A stretch of DNA of 64,000 nucleotides from Paenacidovorax monticola (GCF_014489595.1 NZ_CP060790.1:3286001-3350000); one strand, 5' to 3'. Shown: positions 46,357 to 56,969, counted from the first letter of the stretch. Numbers and translations: made by a program. Notes: a model not told the origin generated them from the sequence alone.

Positions 46357-48342
46357 ATGTCCTCACTCGCGCTCACGCTGTTGTATTTGCTGGCTGCCGT
46401 GCTGGGCGTGGTGGCCTGCCGCAGTCTCAAGCTGCCCCCCATGCTGGGCTATCTGGCTGCGGGCATCCTGATCGGCCCCCACGCCTTCGCCCTGACCCAG
46501 AATTCCGAGGGCGTGCGCCACCTGGGGGAGTTCGGCGTGGTGTTCCTCATGTTCTCTATCGGGCTGGAGTTCAGCCTGTCCAAGCTGCGCGCCATGCGCC
46601 AGTATGTGTTCGGCCTGGGGCTGATGCAGGTGGCGCTCACCATGGTGGCCGGCATGGCCGGCGCGCTGCTGCTCGCGCGCTGGCTGGGCGGCGCCTGGGA
46701 CATGGGCTGGCAGACCGCCCTGGCGCTGGCGGGCACGCTGGCCATGAGCAGCACGGCCATCGTGGTCAAGCTCATGGCCGAGCGCGCGGAACTCGAATCC
46801 GAGCATGGCCGGCGCGTGCTGGGCATCCTGCTGTTCCAGGACCTGGCCGTCGTGCCGCTGCTGGTGCTGATCCCCGCCCTGGGCAGCTCGCCCGACCGGC
46901 TGCTCGTGGCACTGGGGCTGGCGCTGCTCAAGGCCACTTTGCTCGTGGGCCTGCTGCTGTCGGGCGGCCAGCGCGTAATGCGCTGGTGGCTCACGCAGGT
47001 GGCGCGGCGCAAGAGCGACGAGCTGTTCATGCTCAACCTGCTGCTCATCACGCTGGGCCTGGCCTGGCTGACCGAGCTGGCGGGCCTGAGCCTGGCGCTG
47101 GGCGCCTTCATCGCGGGCGTGCTCGTGTCCGAGACCGAATACCGCCACCAGGTGGGCACCGACATCCGCCCCTTCCACGACGTGCTGCTGGGCCTGTTCT
47201 TCATCACCGTAGGCATGATGCTGGACTGGCACATCCTCGTGGAGCGCTGGGCCCTGGTCCTGCTCCTGCTGGCCGGGCCGCTGCTGCTGAAGATGGCCAT
47301 CATCCTGGCGCTCTCGCGCGCCATGGGCTCGACCACCGGCGTGGGGCTGCGCGCGGGCCTGTACCTGGCCCAGGCGGGCGAATTCGGCTTCGTGCTGCTG
47401 TCGCTCACGCAGACCCATGGCCTGGTGCAACCCGCGCTCATGAACCCCATCCTCGCGGCCATGGTGCTGTCCATGCTGGCCACGCCCTTCCTCATCACCT
47501 ACAGCAACCGCATCGTGATGAAGCTGGTGGCCAGCGACTGGCTGCAGCAGTCGCTGCAGATGACCACGATCGCGCGCAAGTCCATCAACACCAGCAAGCA
47601 CGTGATCATCTGCGGCTACGGCCGCTGCGGCCAGAACCTGGCGCGCATGCTCGAGCGCGAGGGCATTCCCTACATGGCGCTGGACCTGGACCCCGACCGC
47701 GTGCGCCAGGCCGCCGCCGCCGGCGACTCGGTGGTCTACGGCGACGCCACACGCCTGCAGGCGCTGATGGCGGCGGGCCTGGTGCGCGCCAGCGCCGTGG
47801 CCGTGACCTACCTCGACATCCCCGGAACCCTCAAGGTGCTGGCCAACGCGCGCGCGCATGCGCCCCAGGTGCCCGTGGTGGTGCGCACGCAGGACGACCA
47901 GTACCTGGACCGGCTGCAGGCGGCGGGCGCCACCGAGGTCGTGCCCGAGGCCATCGAGGGCTCGCTCATGCTCGCCAGCCACCTGCTGGCCCTGGTGGGC
48001 GTGCCCATGCGGCGCGTGCTGCGCACGGTGCAGGACCAGCGCGACGCGCGCTACAACCTGCTGCGCGGCTACTTCCACGGTGCCGACGACGACACGCCGT
48101 CCGAGCGCGACCAGGAGCGCATGGTCAGCGTGACCCTGCCGCCCGGCGCCGGGGGCCTGGGGCAGACCCTGGGCGGGATGGCCCTGCACGCCATCGGCGT
48201 GCGCGTGGTGAACGTGCGCCATGGCAGTGGCCGGGTGTCGCCCCCCGACGAGCAGGCCATGCTGTCCGAAGGCGACACCCTCGTGCTGTCGGGCCACCCC
48301 ACGGCGCTGGCGCTGGCGGAAGACAAGCTGCTGCGCGGCTGA
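46357..48342 (+). CDS. kefB: Monovalent cation:proton antiporter-2 (KefB/KefC-like) with TrkA domains
   Basis: A 661-residue CPA2 transporter. About twelve membrane segments (residues 1-390) with FGVVFLMFSIGLEFSLSKL and FIAGVLVSETEYRHQV are followed by a TrkA-N Rossmann domain (HVIICGYGRCGQNLARML about 410; ALDLDPDRV) and a C-terminal TrkA-C domain (about 575-655, VVNVRHGSG). It is likely a glutathione-gated or nucleotide-gated K+/H+ antiporter that protects against electrophiles. No KefF/KefG partner is adjacent, though a flavodoxin-fold oxidoreductase of that general type lies at 61648. Confidence 0.92.
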   Translation: MSSLALTLLYLLAAVLGVVACRSLKLPPMLGYLAAGILIGPHAFALTQNSEGVRHLGEFGVVFLMFSIGLEFSLSKLRAMRQYVFGLGLMQVALTMVAGMAGALLLARWLGGAWDMGWQTALALAGTLAMSSTAIVVKLMAERAELESEHGRRVLGILLFQDLAVVPLLVLIPALGSSPDRLLVALGLALLKATLLVGLLLSGGQRVMRWWLTQVARRKSDELFMLNLLLITLGLAWLTELAGLSLALGAFIAGVLVSETEYRHQVGTDIRPFHDVLLGLFFITVGMMLDWHILVERWALVLLLLAGPLLLKMAIILALSRAMGSTTGVGLRAGLYLAQAGEFGFVLLSLTQTHGLVQPALMNPILAAMVLSMLATPFLITYSNRIVMKLVASDWLQQSLQMTTIARKSINTSKHVIICGYGRCGQNLARMLEREGIPYMALDLDPDRVRQAAAAGDSVVYGDATRLQALMAAGLVRASAVAVTYLDIPGTLKVLANARAHAPQVPVVVRTQDDQYLDRLQAAGATEVVPEAIEGSLMLASHLLALVGVPMRRVLRTVQDQRDARYNLLRGYFHGADDDTPSERDQERMVSVTLPPGAGGLGQTLGGMALHAIGVRVVNVRHGSGRVSPPDEQAMLSEGDTLVLSGHPTALALAEDKLLRG

Positions 48343-48366
48343 GGCGGACCGGCCTCGCCCAGGCGG

Positions 48367-50904
48367 TCACCGGGACGGTGGTTCGGTGTCCGCCGCCCGC
48401 AGCGCGCTGGCCGGCCCCGGCCGCCCGAACAGGTAGCCCTGGAAGCGCCTGCAGCCGTTGCGCAGCAGAAAGTCGCGCTGCCCGTCGGACTCCACGCCCT
48501 CGGCCACCACGTCCAGCCCCAGGCTGTTGGCCAGCGCCACCACGGTGCAGGCAATGGCCGCGTCGCTGGGGTCGGTGAGCACGTCGCGCACGAAACTCTG
48601 GTCGATCTTGAGCTGGCTCAGGGGCAGGCGCTTGAGGTAGGACAGCGACGAATAGCCCGTGCCGAAATCGTCCAGCGACAGGCCCACCCCCCGGGCACGC
48701 AGCATCCGCATCCTGGCGATGGTGTCCTCTACGTCGTGCAGCAGCAGGCTTTCCGTGAGTTCGAGCTTGAGCCGGCGCGGATCGGCCTGCGTCTCGGCGA
48801 TCACGTCCAGCACCTGCTGCACGAAGCCCGGGTGGCGGAACTCCTGCGCGCTCACGTTCACCGACAGCGTCCAGTGCGCGCAGGCCGGCTCGCGCGCCCA
48901 CTGCGCCAGTTGCTGGCAGGCCTCGCGCAGCACGCGCCGCCCCAGCGGCAGGATCAGGCCGGTCTGCTCGGCCACGGCGATGAACTCGCCCGGCGGCACC
49001 ATGCCGCGCTCGGAATGCCGCCAGCGCACGAGCGCCTCGGCGCCGAGCATCGCGCCGTCGGCATCGACCACGCGCTGGTAGTGCAGCAGGAACTCATCGC
49101 GCTGCAGGCCCGCGCGGATGTCGGCCTCCAGCGCCGAGCGCGCCGTGGCGGCGGCCTGCATCCCCAGATCGAAGAAGCACAGCATGTTGCGCCCCCGCGA
49201 CTTGGCCTGGTACATGGCGAGGTCGGCCCGCTGAAGCAGCTCGGGCACGGGCTGCTCGGTGCCGCAGAACAACACGATGCCAATGCTCGGCGTGCTGTGC
49301 ATGGTGCGCCCGCGCACGTCGTAGGGCTGGTTCAGCGTGGCGAGGATCTTCTGCGCCACGGCCTCGGCCAGGGCCGCAGCCTCGGCCTCCAGCGCATGCA
49401 GGCCCTGCAGCACCACCACGAACTCGTCGCCCCCCAGGCGGGCCACGGTATCGCTCGCGCGCACGCAGGCGGACAGGCGCTCGGCCACCTGCACGAGCAG
49501 GCCGTCGCCCCACTCATGGCCCATGGTGTCGTTGATGCCCTTGAAGTTGTCCAGGTCCAGGAACAGCAGGGCGCCATGCGCGCCGTCGCGCGCGCCCAGC
49601 CGCGTGGCCTGCTCCAGCCGGTCCATGAGCAGCCGCCGGTTGGGCAGCCCCGTGAGGTCGTCGTAGAAGGCCAGGCGCTGGATCTCGGCCTCGGCGCGCT
49701 TGCGTTCGGTGATGTTGCGCGCCACGCCGCGGTAGCCCGTGAAGCGGCCCTCGGCGTCGAAGATGGGCTCGCCGCTCACCGAGGCCCAGACCGTGGAGCC
49801 GTCGGGAGCCGTGCGCTGCATCTCGAAGTCATGGAACACCTCATGCGCCTCCAGCTGCGCGCGGTGGGCGCGCCACTGCGCCTCGGTCACGCCCGTGTGC
49901 GGCACCTCCCAGCGCGTGAGGCCGTAGAGCTGCACGTCGGGCGTGCCCTGTTCGCGTTCGGTGCTTCCGTCGAAGCGCACGAAGCGGAATTCGGCATCCT
50001 GCTCCCAGAACCAGTCCGACGACAGCTGCGTGAGGCTGCGCCAGCGCGCCTCGCTCTGGCGCAAGGCCTCCTGGATCGAGAGGTAGTCGGTCACGTCGGT
50101 GAAGGTGCGCACGCGCCCGCCGCCCGGGACCATGCGCGTGCGCACCTCGATGTAGCGGCCGGCGGGCGTACGGCGCAGGTACACATCGGGCACCTGGAGC
50201 CGCCCGCCGTGGGCTGCGTACTCGGAGGCGACATAGCCGCGCGCGCCCGGCTCGATGAGGTCGAACTGCGGCCCGAAGTCGCCGCGCTCGGTCTGGAACT
50301 TCACGATCTGCTCGGCGGGCGGCTCGCCCTCCAGCAGCGCGGGCGGCAGGTCGAGCAGCTCCAGGTAGCGCTGGTTGTGCACGCGGATGCGCCCCTCGGC
50401 ATCAACGTTGGTGATGCCTTGCGACACGCTCGCGAGCGTGACCTCCAGCGCGCGCGTCTTCTCTGCCAGCAGCGCGCTCGTGCGCTCCAGCTCGGCCTCG
50501 ACACGGCGGCGCTCGCGCAGGCCGGCGCTGCGCGTGATCGCGGCCTCGACCTGTTCGGGCAACACCTGCAGGTAGGCGCCGCGCGGGTCCTGCACCGCGA
50601 AGTCGAAGAAACCACGCCGCAGCGCATGGGCCGCGTGGGCCTCGCCGCCCTCGGGCACGGCGATGAGCGCCGGAATGTCCCCCAGCAGCGCGAGCAGGTC
50701 GAGCGCGGTGCCGTCGGCCAGATGCTGAGCGGCCAGCACGGCGTCGAAGGGCGCGGCCGCGGCGCCAGCCTGCAGCAGCCCGCACGCCTGCGCGAGCGTG
50801 GCCGCTGCCACCGTGCGCCAGCCGGGCCGCGCACCGGCCAGGGCCTGCGCAATGGCCGCAGCGTGGTTGGCGTCACCTTCGATCAACAGGACAGAGACGG
50901 ACAT
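48367..50904 (-). CDS. Receiver-like/PAS/GGDEF/EAL signalling protein
   Basis: An 845-residue c-di-GMP protein. The order is a degenerate receiver-like domain (1-125; the phospho-acceptor aspartate is replaced in [10 protein letters not shown]), a coiled region, PAS (about 165-290, [19 protein letters not shown]), second PAS with PAC (about 300-425, [21 protein letters not shown]), GGDEF with an intact [11 protein letters not shown], and EAL with [27 protein letters not shown] and EGVES. Both catalytic motifs look complete, so it may be bifunctional. No membrane segment is seen. It is divergent from apt. Confidence 0.93.
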   Translation of the reverse strand: MSVSVLLIEGDANHAAAIAQALAGARPGWRTVAAATLAQACGLLQAGAAAAPFDAVLAAQHLADGTALDLLALLGDIPALIAVPEGGEAHAAHALRRGFFDFAVQDPRGAYLQVLPEQVEAAITRSAGLRERRRVEAELERTSALLAEKTRALEVTLASVSQGITNVDAEGRIRVHNQRYLELLDLPPALLEGEPPAEQIVKFQTERGDFGPQFDLIEPGARGYVASEYAAHGGRLQVPDVYLRRTPAGRYIEVRTRMVPGGGRVRTFTDVTDYLSIQEALRQSEARWRSLTQLSSDWFWEQDAEFRFVRFDGSTEREQGTPDVQLYGLTRWEVPHTGVTEAQWRAHRAQLEAHEVFHDFEMQRTAPDGSTVWASVSGEPIFDAEGRFTGYRGVARNITERKRAEAEIQRLAFYDDLTGLPNRRLLMDRLEQATRLGARDGAHGALLFLDLDNFKGINDTMGHEWGDGLLVQVAERLSACVRASDTVARLGGDEFVVVLQGLHALEAEAAALAEAVAQKILATLNQPYDVRGRTMHSTPSIGIVLFCGTEQPVPELLQRADLAMYQAKSRGRNMLCFFDLGMQAAATARSALEADIRAGLQRDEFLLHYQRVVDADGAMLGAEALVRWRHSERGMVPPGEFIAVAEQTGLILPLGRRVLREACQQLAQWAREPACAHWTLSVNVSAQEFRHPGFVQQVLDVIAETQADPRRLKLELTESLLLHDVEDTIARMRMLRARGVGLSLDDFGTGYSSLSYLKRLPLSQLKIDQSFVRDVLTDPSDAAIACTVVALANSLGLDVVAEGVESDGQRDFLLRNGCRRFQGYLFGRPGPASALRAADTEPPSR

Positions 50905-51060
50905 GAACCACCAACCCTCGCGCAAGCAGCCGACCGCCCCGGGGCGCCGCGACGGCAGCGCGCAAAGGGCGGTCCCATTATGGGGCAGCGGAAGCATCTG
51001 TTTACACTGGGGCCCGTTTTCAGCCTTCCGGCGGCCCCGGGCGTGCCGCCCCCCGAATCC

Positions 51061-51615
51061 ATGCAGTCCCTCAGCGTCAACGACTACCTCCGCCAGCACA
51101 TCCGCACCGTGCCCGACTGGCCCGCGCCCGGCGTGCAGTTCCGCGACATCACGCCCCTGCTGCAGGATCCCAAGGTGTTCCGCGTGCTCATCGACGCGTT
51201 CGTGCACCGCTACATGGACAAGGCGCTGCGCCCCGATGTGGTGGCGGGGCTGGATGCGCGCGGTTTCATACTGGGCGCCGTGGTGGCCTACGAACTCAAT
51301 GTGGGCTTCGTGCCGATCCGCAAGAAGGGAAAGCTGCCCTTCACCACGGTGGAGGAAACCTATGAGTTGGAGTACGGCAGCTCGACCGTGGAACTGCACA
51401 CCGACGCTGTGCACCCGGGCGACCGCGTGCTGCTGATCGACGACCTGATTGCCACGGGCGGCACCATGATGGCAGGCAAGAAGCTGCTGGAAAAGCTGGG
51501 CGCCACGGTCACCGAGGGCGCCGCCATTGTCGACCTGCCCGAACTGGGCGGCTCGCAGCGCCTGCGCGACAGCGGCCTGCCGCTGTTCACCCTGGTGGAT
51601 TTCGCAGGGCACTGA
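51061..51615 (+). CDS. apt: Adenine phosphoribosyltransferase
   Basis: A 184-residue purine-salvage enzyme making AMP from adenine and PRPP. The PRPP site [14 protein letters not shown] (about 122-135) and [17 protein letters not shown] (about 62-78) are intact. The ATG at 51061 ([10 protein letters not shown]) is favoured; the frame is open upstream but without family similarity. A GC-rich inverted repeat lies just after the stop. Confidence 0.95.
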   Translation: MQSLSVNDYLRQHIRTVPDWPAPGVQFRDITPLLQDPKVFRVLIDAFVHRYMDKALRPDVVAGLDARGFILGAVVAYELNVGFVPIRKKGKLPFTTVEETYELEYGSSTVELHTDAVHPGDRVLLIDDLIATGGTMMAGKKLLEKLGATVTEGAAIVDLPELGGSQRLRDSGLPLFTLVDFAGH

Positions 51616-51618
51616 GGC

Positions 51619-51656
51619 GGGCGGTCCGCCAACCGTCTGGCGCCGCCGGACCGCCC
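51619..51656. repeat. GC-rich inverted repeat between apt and the convergent unknown gene
   Basis: GGGCGGTCCG (51619-51628) and CGGACCGCCC (51647-51656), perfect 10-bp arms with an 18-bp loop. No T run follows, so termination is only possible. Confidence 0.55.
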
Positions 51657-51667
51657 CACGCGAGGCG

Positions 51668-52508
51668 TCAGTTCAGGTCGCCGTACTGGGTGCGGCTGAG
51701 GTCGGAGGTGTGGGAGTCGGACTCCGGCATCTCCGTGTCCTCGAACCCCGTGGGCGAGAACGTGGAAGGCTGCATGAGCGGCCCCGTGCGCACGGCTACC
51801 CCGGGGGCGGCGGTGCGGCCACCGGCGCCGCTGCGGCGGCCTGCGTCAGGGCCCGCTTGAAGGCTGCCACCTCGTCGGCCTCGATGGGCTCGAAGCGCGG
51901 CGCAGGGCGCGCGGGCAGCAGCGGTGCGGCCGCCACGGGCGCGGCGGGCGGCGCCGATGTGATCACGGGCGACGCCGGTGCAGGCGCCGGAGGCACCACG
52001 GGCGGTGCCACGGGGCGCGGCATGGGCCGGGGCGCCAGGCTGGGGGCACTGCGGGCGCCGTGGCGCCCTTCTGGGGCTGGCCCACGGCCACATGGTCGTT
52101 GATGCGCCAGTACACGGCGGTGACGAGGATGTCGAAGCGCGACTTGGCCGTCTGGGCGATCAAGGCCTCGATCTCGGACAGGCGCGTGGTCTCTCCGCCG
52201 TACTCGCGCGCGAGATCGACCATCACGAGGAACTGGCGGCCGCGCTGGTCCAGCGAGAGCACCTTGAACTTGTAGCTGGCCGAAAGCACGCCCGCGCGCA
52301 CCATGGCGTCGCGCACCACGGTGTAGAGCAGTTCACGGCGCTCCATGCGCTCGTTCTTGCGGTTGGCGGCCGGATCGGAAGGCGGCGGAGCCGCACGGCC
52401 CGGCGCCAGCGGCACCGTGGCATCCGCGTTCAGCAGGCCGCTGGGCTCCATCCCCGAGCGGGGCTTGGGTGGAGCGGGCTTGCGGGAGAACCAGCCAAAC
52501 AGTGACAT
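51668..52508 (-). pseudogene. Unrecognised protein, two frameshifts
   Basis: I do not recognise this gene. It starts MSLFGWFSRKPAPPKP. After a Pro/Ala-rich linker comes a conserved-looking alpha/beta block of about 90 residues (RELLYTVVRDAMVRAGVLSA, YKFKVLSLDQRGRQFLVMVD, SRFDILVTAVYWRINDHV), then a second Pro/Ala-rich stretch and a hydrophilic tail (FEPIEADEVAAFKRALTQ, FEDTEMPESDSHTSD). Two breaks, at 52042-52046 (G5 should be G6) and 51799-51802 (C4 should be C5), must be closed to read 280 residues to the TGA/TAA at 51668. No signal or membrane segment is visible. It lies between apt and a cyclic-nucleotide-binding protein gene. Confidence 0.6.
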
Positions 52509-52665
52509 GCCGTGCCTTCGTCGGAGACGCCAGAAAAATTGTGAGAGAGTGTACCGCGAGCCCCCCGCTCCACGACGGCCCCTGCGCTGGCTGTGGCAAG
52601 CCGGCGACGGCGGCCGGCATGCCCCCGGAAGCAGCGCGGCGAACGCCGCAGCCTGCAGGCCGGGT

Positions 52666-53160
52666 TCAGGTCGCGGCGACGCGCCGTCGGCGGTTGCCCA
52701 GGCGCTTGGCCAGCACCGCGCCCGCCGCCATCGCGATGCCCAGGGCGATGGCCGGCTGCCGGTTGGACAGCTCGGTGAACCGCAGGGCCGGCAGGGCCCA
52801 GAGGCGGCAGGGCACGGCGGCCTGCACCGTGGCGCTGCGCGGGCGGTGCGAAAAGAACCCGCCTTCGCCCACGATCGAGCCCGCGCCCACCATGGCCATG
52901 CGCAGCCGGGCCTTTTCGTCCTCGTAATGCACGCTGAGGTTGCCGCTTTCAACGAAATAGAGCGTGCGGTCGCTTGTGCCCTGGGCAAACAGCACCTGGC
53001 CTGCCGACAGCACGCTGGGCTGCAGGTAGGGAGCCAGGACGTCCCATTGCGCGGCACTGAAGGGGTTGCCCATGCTGTCTTCCGCACTGGATTCCGAGAT
53101 GGCGGTCACCAGACCTTGCAGGTCGACTTTGGAGGAGACGTGAGGGAGGGCAGCATTCAT
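52666..53160 (-). CDS. Cyclic nucleotide-binding (Crp/CAP-type) domain protein
   Basis: A 164-residue protein with one cNMP-binding beta-roll (about 35-135): LSAGQVLFAQGTSDRTLYFVESGNLSV, then VGAGSIVGEGGFFSHRPRSATVQA, which matches the GEGGFF...R-S-A phosphate-binding cassette. There is no DNA-binding domain; the C-terminus has an Ala/Gly hydrophobic stretch and ends in an Arg-rich tail (RLGNRRRR). It is therefore a sensor rather than a classical Crp regulator. The partner is unknown. Confidence 0.85.
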   Translation of the reverse strand: MNAALPHVSSKVDLQGLVTAISESSAEDSMGNPFSAAQWDVLAPYLQPSVLSAGQVLFAQGTSDRTLYFVESGNLSVHYEDEKARLRMAMVGAGSIVGEGGFFSHRPRSATVQAAVPCRLWALPALRFTELSNRQPAIALGIAMAAGAVLAKRLGNRRRRVAAT

Positions 53161-53242
53161 CGTGGGCCGAAGCTACCCGTGTTGCCCACGGCACACAAGC
53201 GCTGCTTACCACTCCTTACACTAATCCCGCCCAGATGGCGCG

Positions 53243-54652
53243 CTACTTTCCGATGCAGAAGCTCGAAAAAATCACGCCCAGCAGGTCGTCCGAGCTGAAC
53301 TCGCCCGTGATGGTGTTGAGCGCGTTCTGCGCCAGGCGCAGTTCCTCGGCCAGCAGGTCGAGCGCGGGGTGGTCGGACGCAAGCTGGGCGCCGGCTTCCA
53401 TGAGGTGCGCGTCCACGGCCTGCAGCGCCTGCACGTGGCGCGCACGCGCGATGTAGACGCCTTCGGGCGCCGACTGCCAGCCCGCCACCGCGAGCAGCGC
53501 GCGCCGCAGCGCGTCGAGCCCCTCGCCGGTGCGTGCCGACAGCCACACGGCGCCGTGCGCGCCCGCCTGGGGCGCCGCGGGCGCATGCCCACCGTCCGGC
53601 GCGCGGTCGATCTTGTTCCACACGTCGATCACGGGCACGCCTTCGGGCAGTTTCTCGGGCAGGGCGCCGGCGATGTCCGCGTCGGCCGCGACGTAGTCAG
53701 GCGCATCCTGGCGCGTGAGGTCGTGCAGGAACAGCACGGCGTCGGCGCCCGCGATCTCGTCCCAGGCGCGCGCGATGCCGATCTTCTCGACCTCGTCGTC
53801 GCTCTCGCGCAGGCCTGCCGTGTCGATCACATGCAGCGGCACGCCCTCGATCTGGATGGTCTGCTGCACCTTGTCGCGCGTCGTGCCCGCGATGGGGGTG
53901 ACGATCGCCAGCTCTGCCCCCGCGAGCGCGTTGAGCAGCGAGCTCTTGCCCGCATTGGGCTGGCCCGCGATCACGACCTTGATGCCCTCGCGCAGCAGCG
54001 CGCCCTGCTGCGCGCGCTGCATCACGCGGCCCAGGGATTGCTGCAGATTCGATAGCTGCCCCTGCGCGTCGGCCTTGCGCAGGAAGTCGATCTCCTCCTC
54101 GGGGAAGTCGAGGGTGGCCTCGACCAGCATGCGCAAATGCACCAGCGCGTCGCGCAGGCCGTGGATCTCCTTGGAGAAGTCTCCCGAGAGCGAGCGGCCC
54201 GCGCTGCGCGCGGCGGCCTCGGTGCTCGCGTCGATGAGGTCGGCAATGGCCTCGGCCTGGGCCAGGTCGATCTTGTCGTTGAGGAAGGCCCGCTCGGTGA
54301 ATTCGCCGGGCTCGGCCAGGCGCAGGCGCGGCAGCAGCCCCTGCGCGGCCTCCAGGCAGCGCGCGAGCAGCAGTTGCAGCACCACGGGGCCGCCATGGGC
54401 CTGCAGCTCCAGCACGTCCTCGCCGGTGTAGCTGTGCGGCGCGGGGAAGAACAGGGCCAGGCCCCGGTCGATGGCCTGGCCCTGGGCATCGGGGAAGGGC
54501 AGGTAGTGCGCCTCGCGCGGGCGCAGCGTGCGGCCCAGCAGGCCTTGCACGAAGGGCGCAAGGCCCTTGCCCGACACGCGCACGATGCCCACGGCCCCGC
54601 GGCCAGGGGCCGTGGCAATGGCGGCAATGGGGTCGGCGTGGCGGGGCAGCAT
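53243..54652 (-). CDS. mnmE: tRNA modification GTPase MnmE
   Basis: With MnmG it makes 5-carboxymethylaminomethyl-type uridine at the tRNA wobble position. The 469 residues have an N-terminal folate-binding domain ([20 protein letters not shown]), a helical domain, G-domain motifs [14 protein letters not shown] (G1), [11 protein letters not shown] (G2), DTAGLRE (G3) and NKID (G4), and the obligatory C-terminal FCIGK. The ATG at 54652 gives the standard [17 protein letters not shown] start; an in-frame upstream ATG at 54688 is possible. Usually next to yidC, here it is 10 kb away and inverted relative to it. Confidence 0.96.
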   Translation of the reverse strand: MLPRHADPIAAIATAPGRGAVGIVRVSGKGLAPFVQGLLGRTLRPREAHYLPFPDAQGQAIDRGLALFFPAPHSYTGEDVLELQAHGGPVVLQLLLARCLEAAQGLLPRLRLAEPGEFTERAFLNDKIDLAQAEAIADLIDASTEAAARSAGRSLSGDFSKEIHGLRDALVHLRMLVEATLDFPEEEIDFLRKADAQGQLSNLQQSLGRVMQRAQQGALLREGIKVVIAGQPNAGKSSLLNALAGAELAIVTPIAGTTRDKVQQTIQIEGVPLHVIDTAGLRESDDEVEKIGIARAWDEIAGADAVLFLHDLTRQDAPDYVAADADIAGALPEKLPEGVPVIDVWNKIDRAPDGGHAPAAPQAGAHGAVWLSARTGEGLDALRRALLAVAGWQSAPEGVYIARARHVQALQAVDAHLMEAGAQLASDHPALDLLAEELRLAQNALNTITGEFSSDDLLGVIFSSFCIGK

Positions 54653-54701
54653 GGATGAACCTGGGGGCGAGGCAGAGTGGGCAGGCATGATAGCCGCCCA
54701 A

Positions 54702-54730
54702 GCAAAAGGCCCGCAGAGCGGGCCTTTTGC
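54702..54730 (-). terminator. Intrinsic terminator after the peptide-binding protein gene
   Basis: GCAAAAGGCCCGC-TCT-GCGGGCCTTTTGC on the minus strand: a perfect 13-bp stem with a T4 tract in its 3' arm, 26 bp past the stop at 54757 and before mnmE. Confidence 0.85.
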
Positions 54731-54756
54731 AGCACGGTAAGCGCAATGCGCTCGGC

Positions 54757-56337
54757 TTACTTGATCGTGGTCCAGGTCGGCATCGGGCGGTCATCCGCGC
54801 GGTGCTGGGTTTCCACGCCCTTGCGCATCGCCCAGGGGCGGATCTGGTGGTGCAGCGGCAGGTAGTAGTACTCGTCCTTCACGAGCTTGAGCGCCTCGGC
54901 GATCAGCGCATCGCGCTTGGCGGCATCCATCTCCACCTTGATCTGGGCGACCTTGGCGTCGAGGTCGGCATTGCTGAAGCGGCCGCCGTTGTAGACGCCC
55001 TGGCCCTTGCCGTCCTTGGTGGCCATGAGGGCCTCGATGGAGTAGAGCGAGTCGAACGTGGCCACGCCCCAGCCGAACAGGTAGGCGTTCACGTCGGAGT
55101 TCATCACGCGGGTGACGAACTGCGCCATGGGTGCGGCCTGCAGCGTGGTCTTCACGCCGATGCGCGTCCACATCGCGGTGACGGCCTGGCAAATGGCCTC
55201 GTCGTTCACGTAGCGGTCATTGGGGCACTCGAGCTTGAGCGAGAAGCCATTGGGGTAGCCAGCGTCGGCCAGCAGCTTCTTGGCGCCCTCGACGTCGTAC
55301 TTGGCCGCACGCTCGTCGAGCTGCTTGCTCCAGCCATGGACCATGGGCGCCACCATGGTGCCGGCAGGCACCGAGAGGTTGCGCATGGTGCGGCTGTGCA
55401 GGCCGGCGGAGTCGATGGCCTGGTACAGGGCCTGGCGCACGCGCTTGTCCTTCAGCGGGTTCTTGCCGGGCGTGCCCGCGCCGGGCAGCTCGTCGCGGAA
55501 CTGGTCCAGGCCCAGGTAGATGGTGCGGTTCTCGGCGCCTTCGATGAGCTTGATGTCCGGGCTGGACTTCATGCGGGCCAGATCCTGCGGCGGGGGATCG
55601 ACGACGAAGTCCACCTGGCCCGAGATCAGCGCGGCCGAGCGCGTGGCGGCCGACTTGATGGGGGTGAACACCACTTCATCGATGTTGCCCTTGGGCTTGT
55701 CCCACCAGTTGGGGTTCTTCTTGAGCGTGACCTTCACGTCGGGCTGCCAGCCCACCATGGTGAAGGGGCCCGTGCCGTTGGCGTTGCGCGAGGCGTAGTT
55801 CTCTTCCTTGGACGCGTAGTCCTGCGCCTTCACGGAGTTGTGCTTCTCGGCCCAGGCCTTGTTCATGATGCGCGCCTCGGTCAGCTCGCGCAGCAGGATG
55901 GGGTTGGGGCCCTTGAGGATCAGGTCCACGGTGTGGTCGTCCACCTTCTTGACTTCCTTGATGCTCTGCACCGAGGACATCATGTTGGACGGCGCCGTGC
56001 CCGCACGCGTGAGCGAGAACACCACGTCGTCGGCCGTGAACGGCGCACCATCGTGGAATTTCACGCCCTTGCGCAGCTCGAAACGCACCTGGGTGGGCGA
56101 GACCTGCGTCCACTTGGTGGCCAGCGCGGGCTCGATCTGGTACTTCTGGTCGTAGCGCACCAGGCTCTCGTACACCTGCTGCAGGAAGGCGTGCGTGGTC
56201 TGGTGGTTCTGGGCATGGGGATCCACGGTGAGGATGTCGTTGGCGCCAGCCCAGCGCATCGTGGCCGCATTCGCCGCGCCCACGGCGATCAGGGCCGCCA
56301 CACCCAGCATCCCCAGCTTGAAAGTCTTACGCTTCAT
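54757..56337 (-). CDS. ABC transporter peptide/oligopeptide-binding protein (SBP family 5)
   Basis: A 526-residue periplasmic binding protein of the DppA/OppA type. Signal peptide residues 1-25 ([19 protein letters not shown], cleavage near ANA-AT). Family features are [41 protein letters not shown] (about 88-110) and [17 protein letters not shown]. The permease and ATPase genes of a full importer are not on either side, so it is an orphan here. The start is the ATG at 56337 after GGAGA, rather than the TTG just before it. A strong terminator follows. Confidence 0.93.
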   Translation of the reverse strand: MKRKTFKLGMLGVAALIAVGAANAATMRWAGANDILTVDPHAQNHQTTHAFLQQVYESLVRYDQKYQIEPALATKWTQVSPTQVRFELRKGVKFHDGAPFTADDVVFSLTRAGTAPSNMMSSVQSIKEVKKVDDHTVDLILKGPNPILLRELTEARIMNKAWAEKHNSVKAQDYASKEENYASRNANGTGPFTMVGWQPDVKVTLKKNPNWWDKPKGNIDEVVFTPIKSAATRSAALISGQVDFVVDPPPQDLARMKSSPDIKLIEGAENRTIYLGLDQFRDELPGAGTPGKNPLKDKRVRQALYQAIDSAGLHSRTMRNLSVPAGTMVAPMVHGWSKQLDERAAKYDVEGAKKLLADAGYPNGFSLKLECPNDRYVNDEAICQAVTAMWTRIGVKTTLQAAPMAQFVTRVMNSDVNAYLFGWGVATFDSLYSIEALMATKDGKGQGVYNGGRFSNADLDAKVAQIKVEMDAAKRDALIAEALKLVKDEYYYLPLHHQIRPWAMRKGVETQHRADDRPMPTWTTIK

Positions 56338-56412
56338 CAACAGGTCTCCATATACGGTTAGGAAAGATAGTTACAACGCCAGTAACTAAGCAAACATCGT
56401 ACCCAAAATGGC

Positions 56413-56437
56413 GACGGCCGCGGGAAACGCGGCCGTC
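56413..56437. repeat. GC-rich hairpin downstream of the first RRM gene
   Basis: GACGGCCGCG-GGAAA-CGCGGCCGTC, perfect 10-bp arms. On the plus strand it is followed by five A and on the minus strand by GCCATTTT, so it is a poor terminator in either direction on its own. Confidence 0.5.
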
Positions 56438-56451
56438 AAAAAGGGGAATGA

Positions 56452-56478
56452 AAAAAGGCTCCCAGGGGCAGCCTTTTT
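56452..56478 (-). terminator. Intrinsic terminator of the first RRM gene
   Basis: On the minus strand AAAAAGGCT-GCCCCTGGG-AGCCTTTTTT: a 9-bp stem ending in a T run, 24 bp beyond the stop at 56502. Confidence 0.82.
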
Positions 56479-56501
56479 GCAGAGGGCTGGGAGCGCGGGG
56501 C

Positions 56502-56969
56502 TCAGTAGCTGTTGCCGCCACCGCCGCCGTAGCCGCCACGGCCACCGCCGTTGCGCGAACCCGAGCCGTAGGGGCTGCGGAAACCGCCTTCGCCGCGACC
56601 GCCGCCGCCATAGCCACCGCCGCCTTCGCCACGGCCACCACCGAAGCCGCCGCCACTGCGGCCACCGCCGCCGTAGCCGCCACCACCGCCGCCAAAGCCA
56701 CCGCTGCGCGGGGGACGGGGTTCCATCGGACGGGCTTCATTGACAACAATGCTGCGGCCGCCCAGAGGCTGGCCGTTCATGCCGTTGATGGCGGCTTGCG
56801 CCTCGGCGTCGCTGCCCATTTCGACGAAGCCGAAACCTTTGGAACGGCCCGTGTCGCGCTCCATCATGACCTTGGCGCTGGTCACGGAGCCGAACTGGCC
56901 GAAGGCCTGTTCGAGGTCGTTGTCGCGCACCGAGTAAGGCAGGTTGCCGACATACAGTTTGTTGCCCAT
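56502..56969 (-). CDS. Glycine-rich RRM RNA-binding protein, copy 1
   Basis: A 155-residue protein with one N-terminal RRM (1-80): RNP2 KLYVGNLPY (3-11) and RNP1 KGFGFVEM (44-51), then a C-terminal domain of about 75 residues made of Gly-Gly-Tyr/Arg repeats. This is the architecture of bacterial RNA chaperones such as cyanobacterial cold-induced Rbp proteins. The second copy lies 270 bp upstream with an almost identical RRM. The ATG at 56969 follows GGAGTCC; that Shine-Dalgarno is paired in a hairpin (see leader). Confidence 0.93.
   Translation of the reverse strand: MGNKLYVGNLPYSVRDNDLEQAFGQFGSVTSAKVMMERDTGRSKGFGFVEMGSDAEAQAAINGMNGQPLGGRSIVVNEARPMEPRPPRSGGFGGGGGGYGGGGRSGGGFGGGRGEGGGGYGGGGRGEGGFRSPYGSGSRNGGGRGGYGGGGGNSY

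Noticed and set aside
51619..51656. Intrinsic terminator after apt
   Set aside because: The hairpin is strong but has no T run on either strand, so it is listed only as an inverted repeat.
56502..56720. Tandem repeats of GCC/CCACC-type units
   Set aside because: They encode the glycine-rich tail of the RRM protein; this is coding low complexity, not a mobile or satellite repeat.
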